This document shows, piece after piece, positions 8,647 through 18,188 of a stretch of 64,000 nucleotides of DNA. Where the stretch lies: positions 186,001 through 250,000 of the forward strand of contig NZ_VHLH01000001.1 in the NCBI RefSeq assembly GCF_006516965.1, read 5' to 3'. Position 1 is the stretch's first letter. The number at the start of each line of letters is the position of its first letter. The stretch comes from Pararhizobium mangrovi (GTDB lineage Bacteria; Pseudomonadota; Alphaproteobacteria; Rhizobiales; Rhizobiaceae). The notes beneath the pieces were generated by a model. That model was not told the origin of the DNA. It saw only the letters and a program-made list of their open reading frames with translations, and did not search any database. A program made the translations under genes and the position numbers.

Positions 8647-9105
8647 ATGAGCGCGCTCACCATCCGCCGCAACGAACCCTTCGACCTCGATCCGTTGGCC
8701 GCGATGGTCACGGATCGCGAGGAGCTGGCGCTCGTCAACCCGCATGCGAAGTATCCGATCGATCCGCTGGAATGGCGCGAGCAATGGTTGCAGGAGGTGG
8801 ACGACGCTTCGTTCTACCTTGTCGACGAGGCGGGGCGGGATGTCGGGTTCTTTGCGCTGCGGGTTGGCGTCGGGCCGGAGGTGAGGAACCTCGTCTACGT
8901 GTTCGTGGCTCCGGAGGCTCGCGGCAATGCCGGGCAGCAGTTGGCGGCGCTGGCGGAGGGGGCGGCAAAGGAGCTCGGCGCGCTGACGCTGATGCTCAAG
9001 GTCGAGCTCGACAACGTGCCGGCGCTCAAGATGTACCGGTCCGCCGGCTTCGAGGAGCTCGGCGAATCCGGTGGCATGGCGACGATGCGCAAGGACTTCG
9101 ACTGA
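8647..9105 (+). CDS. GNAT-family N-acetyltransferase
   Basis: A 152-residue acyl-CoA-dependent acetyltransferase. After an N-terminal helix pair (REELALVNPHAKYP), the strand-turn VRNLVYVFVAPEARGNAGQQLA carries the acetyl-CoA pyrophosphate loop (A-x-G-N-A-G variant of Q/RxxGxG/A), and NVPALKMYRSAGFEELG is the closing GNAT motif B. I start at ATG 8647 (MSALTIRRNEP) because the longer frame upstream does not look coding. The substrate cannot be inferred; it stands alone, convergent with the molbindin gene. Confidence 0.82.
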   Translation: MSALTIRRNEPFDLDPLAAMVTDREELALVNPHAKYPIDPLEWREQWLQEVDDASFYLVDEAGRDVGFFALRVGVGPEVRNLVYVFVAPEARGNAGQQLAALAEGAAKELGALTLMLKVELDNVPALKMYRSAGFEELGESGGMATMRKDFD

Positions 9106-9129
9106 TGCCGGACTCCGCTTCGCGCACCG

Positions 9130-9342
9130 TCAGTCGTCGACCGCGACCATGACGTTCGAGGCCTTGACGACGGCGTAGGCCGTCTTGCCTTCGGCGAGGC
9201 CGAGGTCTTCGACGGCCTGGTTGGTGATCGACGAGGTGACGACCGTGCCGCCGCCGATGTCGATGCGCACATGGGCGGTCGTCGCGCCCTTCTCCAGACC
9301 GACGACGGTTCCCTTCATGACGTTGCGTGCGCTGAGCCGCAT
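9130..9342 (-). CDS. Molbindin (single TOBE/Mop domain)
   Basis: A 70-residue molybdate/tungstate-binding protein made of one TOBE (Mop) domain. MRLSARNVMKGTV, the GATTAHVRIDIGGG turn, TSSITNQAVEDLGL and the closing AYAVVKASNVMVAVDD are the standard signature. Such proteins assemble into hexamers that bind up to eight oxyanions and buffer molybdate. No mod transporter or molybdoenzyme gene is seen nearby. Confidence 0.9.
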   Translation of the reverse strand: MRLSARNVMKGTVVGLEKGATTAHVRIDIGGGTVVTSSITNQAVEDLGLAEGKTAYAVVKASNVMVAVDD

Positions 9343-9436
9343 GGTTCTTTCCTTCCGTTATGTTTGCCCGGATATATCGAGGGCGAACGGGACGGAGGGC
9401 AAGGGGAGGACGCGACCGGCGAGGGCGGAAAAACGG

Positions 9437-9913
9437 TCATCGCACGCGAGGCCCGCTGGCAGGCGGACCGTAAGCACTGGGGCCGTCGGCGCAGGTTATG
9501 GTTTCGGCGGATTCGCAGCCGGCGTCTTCCGGCAGCGCGGCGGCATGCGCGTTGGCGGCGCGCGGCGCATCGTCGGCTGGCGGCGGGAGCTGCGGGGCCG
9601 AGGGAGGCGGCGGGTTCCAGCTTCGGTGGAGGGTGCATTCGCGCATGACGGCCCGGGCGGTCTCGACGTTCGAGAAGTCGATGCAGGGCGGGACGGGCCA
9701 TTCGACGTCGGCGCGGCCGAGCACGGGTTTGGCGGCACAGCGCCGGGCGCGCTTGCAGGCGCGGGCGCGGCAGGTGCGCCACAGGCCGAAATGGTCGGCC
9801 GGCACACGGAACATCATCGCGGCGTGGGCGTAGGTCATCAACTGGATACGCCGATGGCGCGCGTTGCGTTTCGCCATCGCGGCCTTGCCGAGGGGGAAGG
9901 GGTTCTTCGCCAT
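9437..9913 (-). CDS. Conserved-looking hypothetical protein with Cys cluster
   Basis: A 158-residue protein I do not assign. The first ~100 residues are compact: MAKNPFPLGKAAMAKRN start, RRIQLMTYAHAAMMF helix, a basic Cys-containing stretch CRARACKRARRC at about 46-57, then PVPPCIDFSNVETARAVMREC. The last ~50 residues are Pro/Ala-rich and probably disordered. The ATG at 9913 is chosen over the upstream ATG because MAKNPFPLGK reads as a natural N-terminus. Four or more Cys near Arg/Lys could bind metal or nucleic acid, but that is a guess. Confidence 0.55.
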   Translation of the reverse strand: MAKNPFPLGKAAMAKRNARHRRIQLMTYAHAAMMFRVPADHFGLWRTCRARACKRARRCAAKPVLGRADVEWPVPPCIDFSNVETARAVMRECTLHRSWNPPPPSAPQLPPPADDAPRAANAHAAALPEDAGCESAETITCADGPSAYGPPASGPRVR

Positions 9914-10416
9914 TGCGGATCCTTTCGTCTTGCGGCGTGGGTGGGGAGCAGGCAGCACGTCGCCCTCCGCGCCGCGATGCGGCCGGAGTTCGGAAAGGCG
10001 AAAGAGCGTCGGGAGCGGGGCGCGATGGCCGTGCCTGCCGATGTCTTTATGTGTATGGCGCGACTGGCGCGCCCCGCCGGCGTTCGTCGGGGTTCGCGTT
10101 TTACCGCTACTGCCCTACCAGACCTCGGCTCCGGGTCCTCTGCGGAAGCGGCCCGAGCGGATCGAAACCCGCCGCCGCCCCCTTGCACGCCCCACAGGCG
10201 AACCGGCCCGTAGTAGCCGGGGGGACCCATTCTTCGAGGCCTCTCCAGCCGGTGCGCACGTTACGCCCCGGCGGAAGCGCCGACCCCTGCCGCATGAACC
10301 GAACGTCTCGCGATCACGTCCCGACCCGGCAAGGGCAAGCGGAGTGTGGCACGGGGTTCGGGGGCGGGGATGGAAAAGGGGTGGAATTTCGTGCGGACCG
10401 GGCCGCGACGGCCGGT
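9914..10416. other. Intergenic region, no gene recognised
   Basis: About 500 bp without a frame that resembles a known protein on either strand. The overlapping open frames are Arg/Pro/Gly-rich in the manner of high-GC antisense noise. Confidence 0.5.
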
Positions 10417-10522
10417 CTGGAGCATTTCCGGTGAACTCCGGTTCACCGGAAATGCTCCAGCTTTTTGCTGTGTCGCATTATCCGACGCCGAAGCGATCTC
10501 GCTTTGGCTCGAAATGCTCTAG
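10417..10522. repeat. Rhizobial-type intergenic palindromic element
   Basis: A perfect 20-bp inverted repeat with a 4-nt loop (CTGGAGCATTTCCGGTGAAC, 10417-10436 with 10441-10460) is followed at 10493-10522 by the related module GGCTCGAAATGCTCTA. The two modules share the GAGCATTTC(C/G) core. The right end overlaps the stop codon of the DUF922 gene, so on the minus strand the element could act as its transcription terminator or mRNA stabiliser. Related short cores occur near 52.6, 52.8 and 61.9 kb. Confidence 0.75.
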
Positions 10523-11100
10523 GGGCCGTTGACGAGGTCGAGGATGGTCTGGCGCATGGTGCCGCCTTCCTCTGCGATGTCGGCTTTGTCGAAGGCGCGG
10601 CTTTCGGCGCGGTGGCGGGCGATGGTCTTCGCCAGGAAGGCTTGCAGCTTCTGGCGCACCCTGGTGCAGTCCGGATCGGCCGGGGCCGTCAGGCCGGTGG
10701 AGAACGCTTCAATACGGGCAACCATCGCGGCGATGGCGCGGGCGTGGACGCGCTCATGGGTGCGGATACCCTCGGCGAAGCGGCTCCAGCTTGCGGCAAG
10801 CGCCGGCGGCAGGTCCGCCGGGGCCTTCGGAACGGTGGTGGTGACGACGAGGTGCGGGCGCGCGACGGCGAGCCGGCAGGCGCCGTCCGGCTGCACGCGG
10901 TAGTCGCGCGTCCATGTCAGGTCGAACCCGGTATGCGCGATCGTCCGCCGCCCGCCGATTTTCGGCCCGTTCTCCCCGATCGACCGATAGAGCGCGATGC
11001 CGGTCCGGCCGTGGACGGGGTAGGTGACGGTGCGCTGCGTGGTTTCGGCCTGGGCGGCTGTCGTGGCGAGCAGGGTGAGGGCGGTCAGGGTGCAGCGCAT
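10519..11100 (-). CDS. Exported DUF922-family putative Zn peptidase
   Basis: A 193-residue secreted protein. A signal peptide (MRCTLTALTLLATTAAQA) precedes a domain starting TTQRTVTYPVHGRTG, with GRRTIAHTGFDLTW and CRLAVARPHLVVTTTVPKAP. The metal-binding signature is HERVHA (residues 115-120), followed by helices rich in charged residues. This arrangement matches DUF922, a predicted zinc-dependent protease family of periplasmic proteins. The ATG at 11100 gives the signal peptide. A degenerate partial copy lies 661 bp away (11522-11753). Activity and substrate are unproven. Confidence 0.82.
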   Translation of the reverse strand: MRCTLTALTLLATTAAQAETTQRTVTYPVHGRTGIALYRSIGENGPKIGGRRTIAHTGFDLTWTRDYRVQPDGACRLAVARPHLVVTTTVPKAPADLPPALAASWSRFAEGIRTHERVHARAIAAMVARIEAFSTGLTAPADPDCTRVRQKLQAFLAKTIARHRAESRAFDKADIAEEGGTMRQTILDLVNGP

Positions 11101-11224
11101 GGGTGATGGTAGCGGGGTGCGCGCGGGGTGGGAAGGTTGGTTTGGGTGTAAGGTTCTTCGCAGCTGGATTCGTCCTTCCCTGCGAAGGAGGGTGCGCTTC
11201 CTCGTACCCTTTTGTTTTGCGGCC

Positions 11225-11440
11225 AACCCCTCCACTCGTCATCTCTGTGCTCGACACAGAGATCCATTCCGTTCCGCTCAACGCGTCGGGATGCTCTCGA
11301 TGACGTGCCCGTTCCACTGACCGCGTCGGGGCGGTCTCGATGGCATGCCCATGTTGATGACGGAACGGTATGGATTCCTGTGACCCCCGTGTCGAGCACG
11401 GGGGCAGGCAAGCATAGGAATGACGGAGGTGGAGGGGTTT
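11225..11440. repeat. Two-armed palindromic intergenic element
   Basis: The left arm (11225-11276) and right arm (11361-11440) are imperfect reverse complements: AACCCCTCCAC pairs with GTGGAGGGGTT, and ATCCATTCCGTTCCG with CGGAACGGTATGGAT. Each arm carries its own small hairpin built on GTGCTCGACAC (perfect 8-bp stem at 11242-11262; GTGTCGAGCAC within a CCCCCGTG stem in the right arm). Between the arms is a ~33-bp direct repeat with core CGCGTCGGG. No coding sequence is recognised in the element. Confidence 0.7.
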
Positions 11441-11447
11441 CGACCTT

Positions 11448-11521
11448 CACAGCAACTGCCAGCGCAGATCCTGCCAGTGCGGGTTGATGGCTTCGATCGC
11501 CGCGATGTGCTGTACAGAAAA
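11448..11521 (-). pseudogene. C-terminal remnant resembling a GIY-YIG nuclease
   Basis: On the minus strand the last 25 codons before a TGA at 11448-11450 read ...IEAINPHWQDLRWQLL. The I-E-x-x-N-P-x-W-x-D-L ending is what I know from the C-termini of small bacterial GIY-YIG endonucleases. Directly upstream (11522) the sequence switches to homology with the DUF922 gene, so this is a truncated, non-functional fragment. Identification rests on about 16 residues. Confidence 0.35.
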
Positions 11522-11753
11522 CGCGACGGCCAGCCGGCAGGCGCCGCCCGACTGCACGCGGTAGTCGCGTGTCTATGTCAGGTCGAACCCAGTATGCGCG
11601 ATCGTCCGCCGCCCGCCGATCTTCGGCCCGTTCTCCCCGATCGACCGCTAGAGCGCGATGCCGGTCCGACTGTGGACGGGGTAGGTGACGGTACGTTGGG
11701 TGGTTTCGACCTGAGCCGCTGTGGTTGCGAGGAGGGTGAGGGCAGTGATAAGG
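11522..11753 (-). pseudogene. Degenerate partial copy of the DUF922 gene
   Basis: Aligned base by base to 10861-11092 at a constant offset of 661 bp, with about 24 mismatches in ~230 bp by hand count. The copy covers the signal peptide end and the first third of the domain. It lacks the ATG and carries two in-frame stops relative to the intact gene: Tyr TAT to TAG in the GIALYRS segment (about 11647) and Trp TGG to TAG in FDLTWTRD (about 11571). It stops where the GIY-YIG-like remnant starts and has no HExxH part. Confidence 0.85.
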
Positions 11754-11895
11754 CGGACACAAAAGTTAAGCGAGACGATGGCGCGCATATTTTCCATCGA
11801 GTGAGCCGCACATAGGGCTTTTGAGGTTGCATGACGCGCCGACATTACACTACTCTGAATTTATCAAATTGTTCAGAACAGTGATATGAAAACCT
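11754..11895 (+). promoter_or_regulatory. Upstream region of the retron operon
   Basis: The sequence turns AT-rich here, marking the left edge of the island. A weak promoter candidate is TTGAGG (11821) with ATTACA (11844), spacing 17 bp. A perfect palindrome TGTTCAGAACA lies at 11870-11880, 15 bp before the effector start, and could bind a repressor such as the small winged-helix protein of the operon. No Shine-Dalgarno site is evident before the GTG. Confidence 0.3.
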
Positions 11896-12480
11896 GTGCC
11901 CTCGCCGCTTCCCCTAGACACCGAAAATATAGACCTAGAAGCCCGAAAGAAAAAAAGTAAACTTCAAATTTTTTTAGGCGGGCCATTCATCGATCCGAAT
12001 AATTCACGTGCTCCTTCTAAAAAGTTATTTGAAGGCGCATCTTTTTTACGTTATAAACTATACCATGAGATAGAGGATAAATATGGTGATTATGTAAGTA
12101 TAGGCGAAAGCAAAAAGCTACAGGAGATATACAAAAAGAATTTTAGGAAACTTTTTGAAGCGGCCACTGCCGAAGCCGCTCACGTAAGTGATTATTGTGA
12201 CGCCGTGATTATTATTCCGAGTAGCCCTGGATCATTCTGTGAATTAGGTTATTTTGCAGCAATGAATAAAGTTACTCCGAAAATGCTTGTTCTTATGAAT
12301 AGGAAATTTGAAAGAAAGCCGGGTTACATACATCACGGACCGGCAATACAGGCATCAAACAATGGATCTATAGTTAGTTTTATTGACTACGAAGATACGC
12401 AAGAGGCATATAATATTGTCTTTGATTTTGTAGAGCGTATACGAATAAAGAAAATCGGGAGTAATTACAGGGTTGGCTAA
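11896..12480 (+). CDS. Retron effector: nucleoside deoxyribosyltransferase-like protein
   Basis: A 194-residue protein of the nucleoside 2-deoxyribosyltransferase-like clan, the enzymatic effector type of type II retrons. LQIFLGGPF (residues 23-31) is the N-terminal glycine motif, CDAVIIIPSSPGSFCELGYF (101-120) carries the expected catalytic Glu at 116, and MNRKFERKPGYIHHGPAI follows. In relatives such as the Ec86/Eco1 effector this fold cleaves N-glycosidic bonds and kills the cell when unleashed; that role here is inferred. Translation starts at GTG 11896; a stop codon lies three codons upstream. Codon use is AT-rich (ATA, AGA, AAA), unlike all flanking genes. Its end overlaps the next gene by 8 bp. 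Confidence 0.82.
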   Translation: MPSPLPLDTENIDLEARKKKSKLQIFLGGPFIDPNNSRAPSKKLFEGASFLRYKLYHEIEDKYGDYVSIGESKKLQEIYKKNFRKLFEAATAEAAHVSDYCDAVIIIPSSPGSFCELGYFAAMNKVTPKMLVLMNRKFERKPGYIHHGPAIQASNNGSIVSFIDYEDTQEAYNIVFDFVERIRIKKIGSNYRVG

Positions 12481-12787
12481 GTTCAGAACGAATTCCACTT
12501 ATATGTATTTGGTCACTTTATCTGTTTTTCAGCCAGCCAGAATACAAGATATCGAGAAGGGAATGGTGGATCTTTTTGAGGAATCCGCTTCAGAATTGGT
12601 AAAAACTGGGGTAATTAGACGCGTTCATGCTGCTTCGAGAGAGCAGAAACTTGTTCAATCGCCCAGAAAAGGTGTTTATTACCTTACACGAGCAGGGGTA
12701 GAAATAGTGCGAATGCAGCCCATCGGAAACCAGCTCGATAACCGACGGTTATTCTTGATTAAAGAGAAACGGAAAGCTATAATATGA
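12473..12787 (+). CDS. Retron accessory winged-helix-like protein
   Basis: A 104-residue protein. Residues ~14-85 give the helix-helix-helix-hairpin pattern of a winged helix (FQPARIQDIEKGMVDLFEES, SASELVKTGVIRRV, then the wing SPRKGVYYLTRAGVEIV). The YYLTRAG ending of the wing is common in such domains. I take TTG 12473 as start because GGGAG lies about 11 nt upstream and the codon overlaps the effector stop (TTGGCTAA), suggesting translational coupling; ATG 12503 is the alternative. In Eco1-type retrons a similar domain is fused to the effector; here it is a separate chain. It may bind msDNA or the promoter. Confidence 0.7.
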   Translation: MAKFRTNSTYMYLVTLSVFQPARIQDIEKGMVDLFEESASELVKTGVIRRVHAASREQKLVQSPRKGVYYLTRAGVEIVRMQPIGNQLDNRRLFLIKEKRKAII

Positions 12788-12814
12788 AGCGCGGGATGGC
12801 AGAATTTTCGCATA

Positions 12815-12835
12815 GGTTGCTGTTTCGGCATCCTG
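12815..12835 (+). ncRNA. msr primer-recognition hairpin
   Basis: Stem AGGTTGC / GCATCCT with one T-T mismatch and loop TGTTTCG. The stretch TGTTTCGGCATCCTG is, as I recall it, identical to the corresponding msr segment of retron Ec86. This hairpin is the RT recognition element in that retron. Confidence 0.8.
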
Positions 12836-12861
12836 GTTTTGTGGTTTGGTTTATAAGGGCT

Positions 12862-12926
12862 CGCGTTTGGGGGAACTCGGCAAATTTGCCGACGAGCGCC
12901 AAATTCGCCGAGTTCCCCCAAACGCG
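12862..12926 (+). ncRNA. msd long hairpin (msDNA stem)
   Basis: Arms 12862-12888 and 12900-12926 pair over 27 bp with a single mismatch (position 12882), starting CGCGTTTGGGGGAACTCGGC, and enclose an 11-nt loop (12889-12899). This is the part expected to be copied into the double-stranded stem of msDNA. It is G+C-rich compared with the surrounding retron genes. Confidence 0.85.
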
Positions 12927-12958
12927 CGCTTAAGCAGTCGTATTGACTGGTATTTGCG

Positions 12959-13963
12959 ATGCCATCCCGCAGCTTTTTTCTACCACCCGATCAGCTAGCT
13001 AACGCGGCCGTTCTTGCTGAAGCAAACCCACCTGAACGGCATGACGAAATTATGCGGCTTGCGTCTCGTGGGATAGCTCCTCTCGTGGACGAAGTGAGTC
13101 TTGCAGAATTAGTTGGTGTCACACCATCGTTAATATTTTCTATTCTTATAAGAAAAGATAAGCATTATAGAAGTTTTTGTCTCCCGAAAGCAAACGGCAG
13201 TACTAGAATAATTAATTCGCCCAGAACGTATCTTAAAGTCATACATTGGTTTATTTTAGACAACATTTTATCAAAGGTAAAAAACAATGACTGCGTCACG
13301 GCATTCATTTCAGGAAGGGGTCCGTATTTCAACGCCCAGATGCACTCCGGCGCCCATCACATCTTTCAGACTGATTTAGAGGAATTCTTTCCGTCGATCA
13401 AAGTACAAAATGTCTATCGTATGTGGTTATCTATAGGCTACAATCAAGAAGTGGCCGAGCAGCTTTCGAACTTGGTGACTTATAGAGGCGAGCTTCCGCA
13501 AGGAGCGCCAACTAGCCCTGCTATATCAAATATAGTTGCCGGGAATTTAGATAAAAGACTTTTAAAACTTGCTTATGAGTATGGATATAAGTATACTCGA
13601 TATGCCGACGATATTACTTTTTCCTCGAAAGAGCGTATTCCTTTAGAGTTTGCCGACGCGGTGAACGAACAGATTGTATTGGGTGGCTTTATTGAAAGCC
13701 GAAGGAAGAGGCGTTTCAAAGGCTTCGGCGCTGCAATGAATGTTACAGGGTTAAATATCAATGATTTTCCGCAGCCTCCCCGTGAATGGCGGAAGAGAAC
13801 TAGGGCTTTGTTTCATCGCGCAAAATTAGACGCCGCGTTCGCAAAGGAAAATAGAGGAAAGATTGCTGGTAGTCTCGGCGTTTTGCATGCTGCGGGTTTA
13901 CCATCCCAACATCCGCTAATTTTGAACGGCAAGGAAGCTCTTCTCAATAGTAAAAACTACTAA
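12959..13963 (+). CDS. ret: Retron reverse transcriptase
   Basis: A 334-residue group II-intron-like RT that primes on a 2'-OH of the msr and copies the msd. Catalytic motif A is QTDLEEFFPSI (Asp139), motif B QGAPTSPAISN (181-191), motif C RYADDI with YADD at 215-218. Both retron-specific signatures are present: NAQMH (NAxxH, 125-129) and VTG (262-264, in NVTGLNIN). The start ATG 12959 lies inside the RNA and overlaps the a2 repeat; no Shine-Dalgarno is visible, so translation may be linked to RNA folding. It ends 5 bp from the convergent uvrB stop. The gene is AT-rich. Length is usual for retron RTs. Confidence 0.95.
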   Translation: MPSRSFFLPPDQLANAAVLAEANPPERHDEIMRLASRGIAPLVDEVSLAELVGVTPSLIFSILIRKDKHYRSFCLPKANGSTRIINSPRTYLKVIHWFILDNILSKVKNNDCVTAFISGRGPYFNAQMHSGAHHIFQTDLEEFFPSIKVQNVYRMWLSIGYNQEVAEQLSNLVTYRGELPQGAPTSPAISNIVAGNLDKRLLKLAYEYGYKYTRYADDITFSSKERIPLEFADAVNEQIVLGGFIESRRKRRFKGFGAAMNVTGLNINDFPQPPREWRKRTRALFHRAKLDAAFAKENRGKIAGSLGVLHAAGLPSQHPLILNGKEALLNSKNY

Positions 13964-13967
13964 CGCC

Positions 13968-17270
<3,303 letters not shown>

Positions 17271-17321
17271 GGCGGCAATATGGAGAGAGTCGAGGCGCGA
17301 GGAAAGGGCGGCGCGATCATG

Positions 17322-17350
17322 AAAAAGGCCGCCGGTTGCCTCCGGCGGCC
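17322..17350 (-). terminator. Terminator of the SH3-domain gene
   Basis: Minus-strand hairpin GGCCGCCGG / CCGGCGGCC (17342-17350 with 17327-17335, 6-nt loop) followed by five U (complement of 17322-17326). It lies 26 bp after the stop codon of the SH3 gene and upstream of uvrB. Confidence 0.7.
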
Positions 17351-17375
17351 CGCATCGAAAGCCGGCCGGGCGATA

Positions 17376-17903
17376 TCAGCAATTGCCGTGATGGCGCAGG
17401 TAGCCGCCCCGGCAGCGATTGTCGTCGCGATGTCCGAAATGGCGGCCCCGGTAATGGTCGCGACCGCGATGATGATCCCGGCCCCGATAATGGCGACGGT
17501 CGTAGCGCCCGTGATGGCGATCATGACGGTAGTGTCGGTAGTGGTGATGATCGCCGCCGATCAGCGCGCCGCCGATGACCGCGCCGGCGATGAGCGGAAT
17601 GCCGATCTCGGCGCCGTAGTTCGAATAGGCGCGGCGGCGATACTGCCCTTCGCGCTGGGCGAGGTAGTGCGACGAGGCCCAGCCGTCGCGGCCGCGCCAG
17701 TGCACGCGACACCAGTTGTAGCCGCGCGTGCAGCCGACGACGTCGACGATCGCCCCGTTCGGCATGGCGGCGATGCGCGCATAGCCGGTGCCGGGGCCCG
17801 TGCGCAGGTTCAAGTCGTTGGTGACGAGCGCCGACGCGGCAAAGGCCGAACTCGCCGTCAGCATGGCGGTGGCGAAAGCCACGGCTTTCATGAGCATCTT
17901 CAT
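17376..17903 (-). CDS. Exported bacterial SH3-domain protein with His/Arg-rich tail
   Basis: A 175-residue secreted protein. Signal peptide MKMLMKAVAFATAMLTASSAFA is followed by one SH3b domain (residues ~25-85): ALVTNDLNLRTGPGTGYARI, IVDVVGCTRGYNWCRVHW and GRDGWASSHYL. SH3b domains bind cell-wall peptides. A Gly/Ala/Ile segment (GIPLIAGAVIGGALIGG) could be a membrane-associated helix, and the last ~60 residues are dense in His, Arg, Tyr and Asp (HHHYRHYRHDRHH), a possible metal-binding tail. A strong AGGAGGAAT site precedes ATG 17903. It has its own terminator. Confidence 0.8.
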   Translation of the reverse strand: MKMLMKAVAFATAMLTASSAFAASALVTNDLNLRTGPGTGYARIAAMPNGAIVDVVGCTRGYNWCRVHWRGRDGWASSHYLAQREGQYRRRAYSNYGAEIGIPLIAGAVIGGALIGGDHHHYRHYRHDRHHGRYDRRHYRGRDHHRGRDHYRGRHFGHRDDNRCRGGYLRHHGNC

Positions 17904-18188
17904 CGTATTCCTCCTGGCGCCGCTGCCCGCTCGCATGCCGGCCCCGCTTTGCCGCCCCTACGGATGAAAGGGTAACGCGGTCGGCCGTCATGGCAACCCG
18001 TTTCCGCGGCAGAGCCCGCGGCACCCATCCGGTCCGGTGTTCCGGTACGCACGGCTTGCCCGTTCCGCCAGCACGCAGATCGTCGCAGGATGCCCCAACG
18101 AACGGTTGCAGCGATTTGCGCCGTCAGGTGTTTGGTGTATATCGGGCGCGGAAACTCAGAAGCCTGCCGGGAGGAGCTCGACACCGCC

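Larger units (their letters stand above)
12791..12970 (+). ncRNA. msr-msd: Retron msr-msd non-coding RNA
   Basis: Template and primer for msDNA. The ends are the perfect 11-nt repeats a1 (12791-12801) and a2 (12960-12970), sequence GCGGGATGGCA and its complement; a flanking AAGC extends the pairing with one bulged base. The base after a1, G12802, is the expected branching guanosine. The msr hairpin spans about 12815-12835, and the msd hairpin 12862-12926. The a2 repeat overlaps codons 1-4 of the RT gene. Retron Ec86 has the same order a1-G-hairpin-long msd stem-a2. Boundaries of the DNA part are inferred, not read from data. Confidence 0.85.

Noticed and set aside
11281-11360. Possible CRISPR-like short tandem repeats
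   Set aside because: Only two imperfect ~33-bp units without spacers of constant length; part of the palindromic intergenic element.
12679-12921. Minus-strand 80-codon frame across the retron RNA
   Set aside because: Antisense to the wHTH gene and msr-msd; no resemblance to any protein.
11754-13967. Prophage or integrative element carrying the retron
   Set aside because: No integrase, phage structural gene, tRNA target or direct-repeat boundaries seen; the AT-rich segment holds only the retron.
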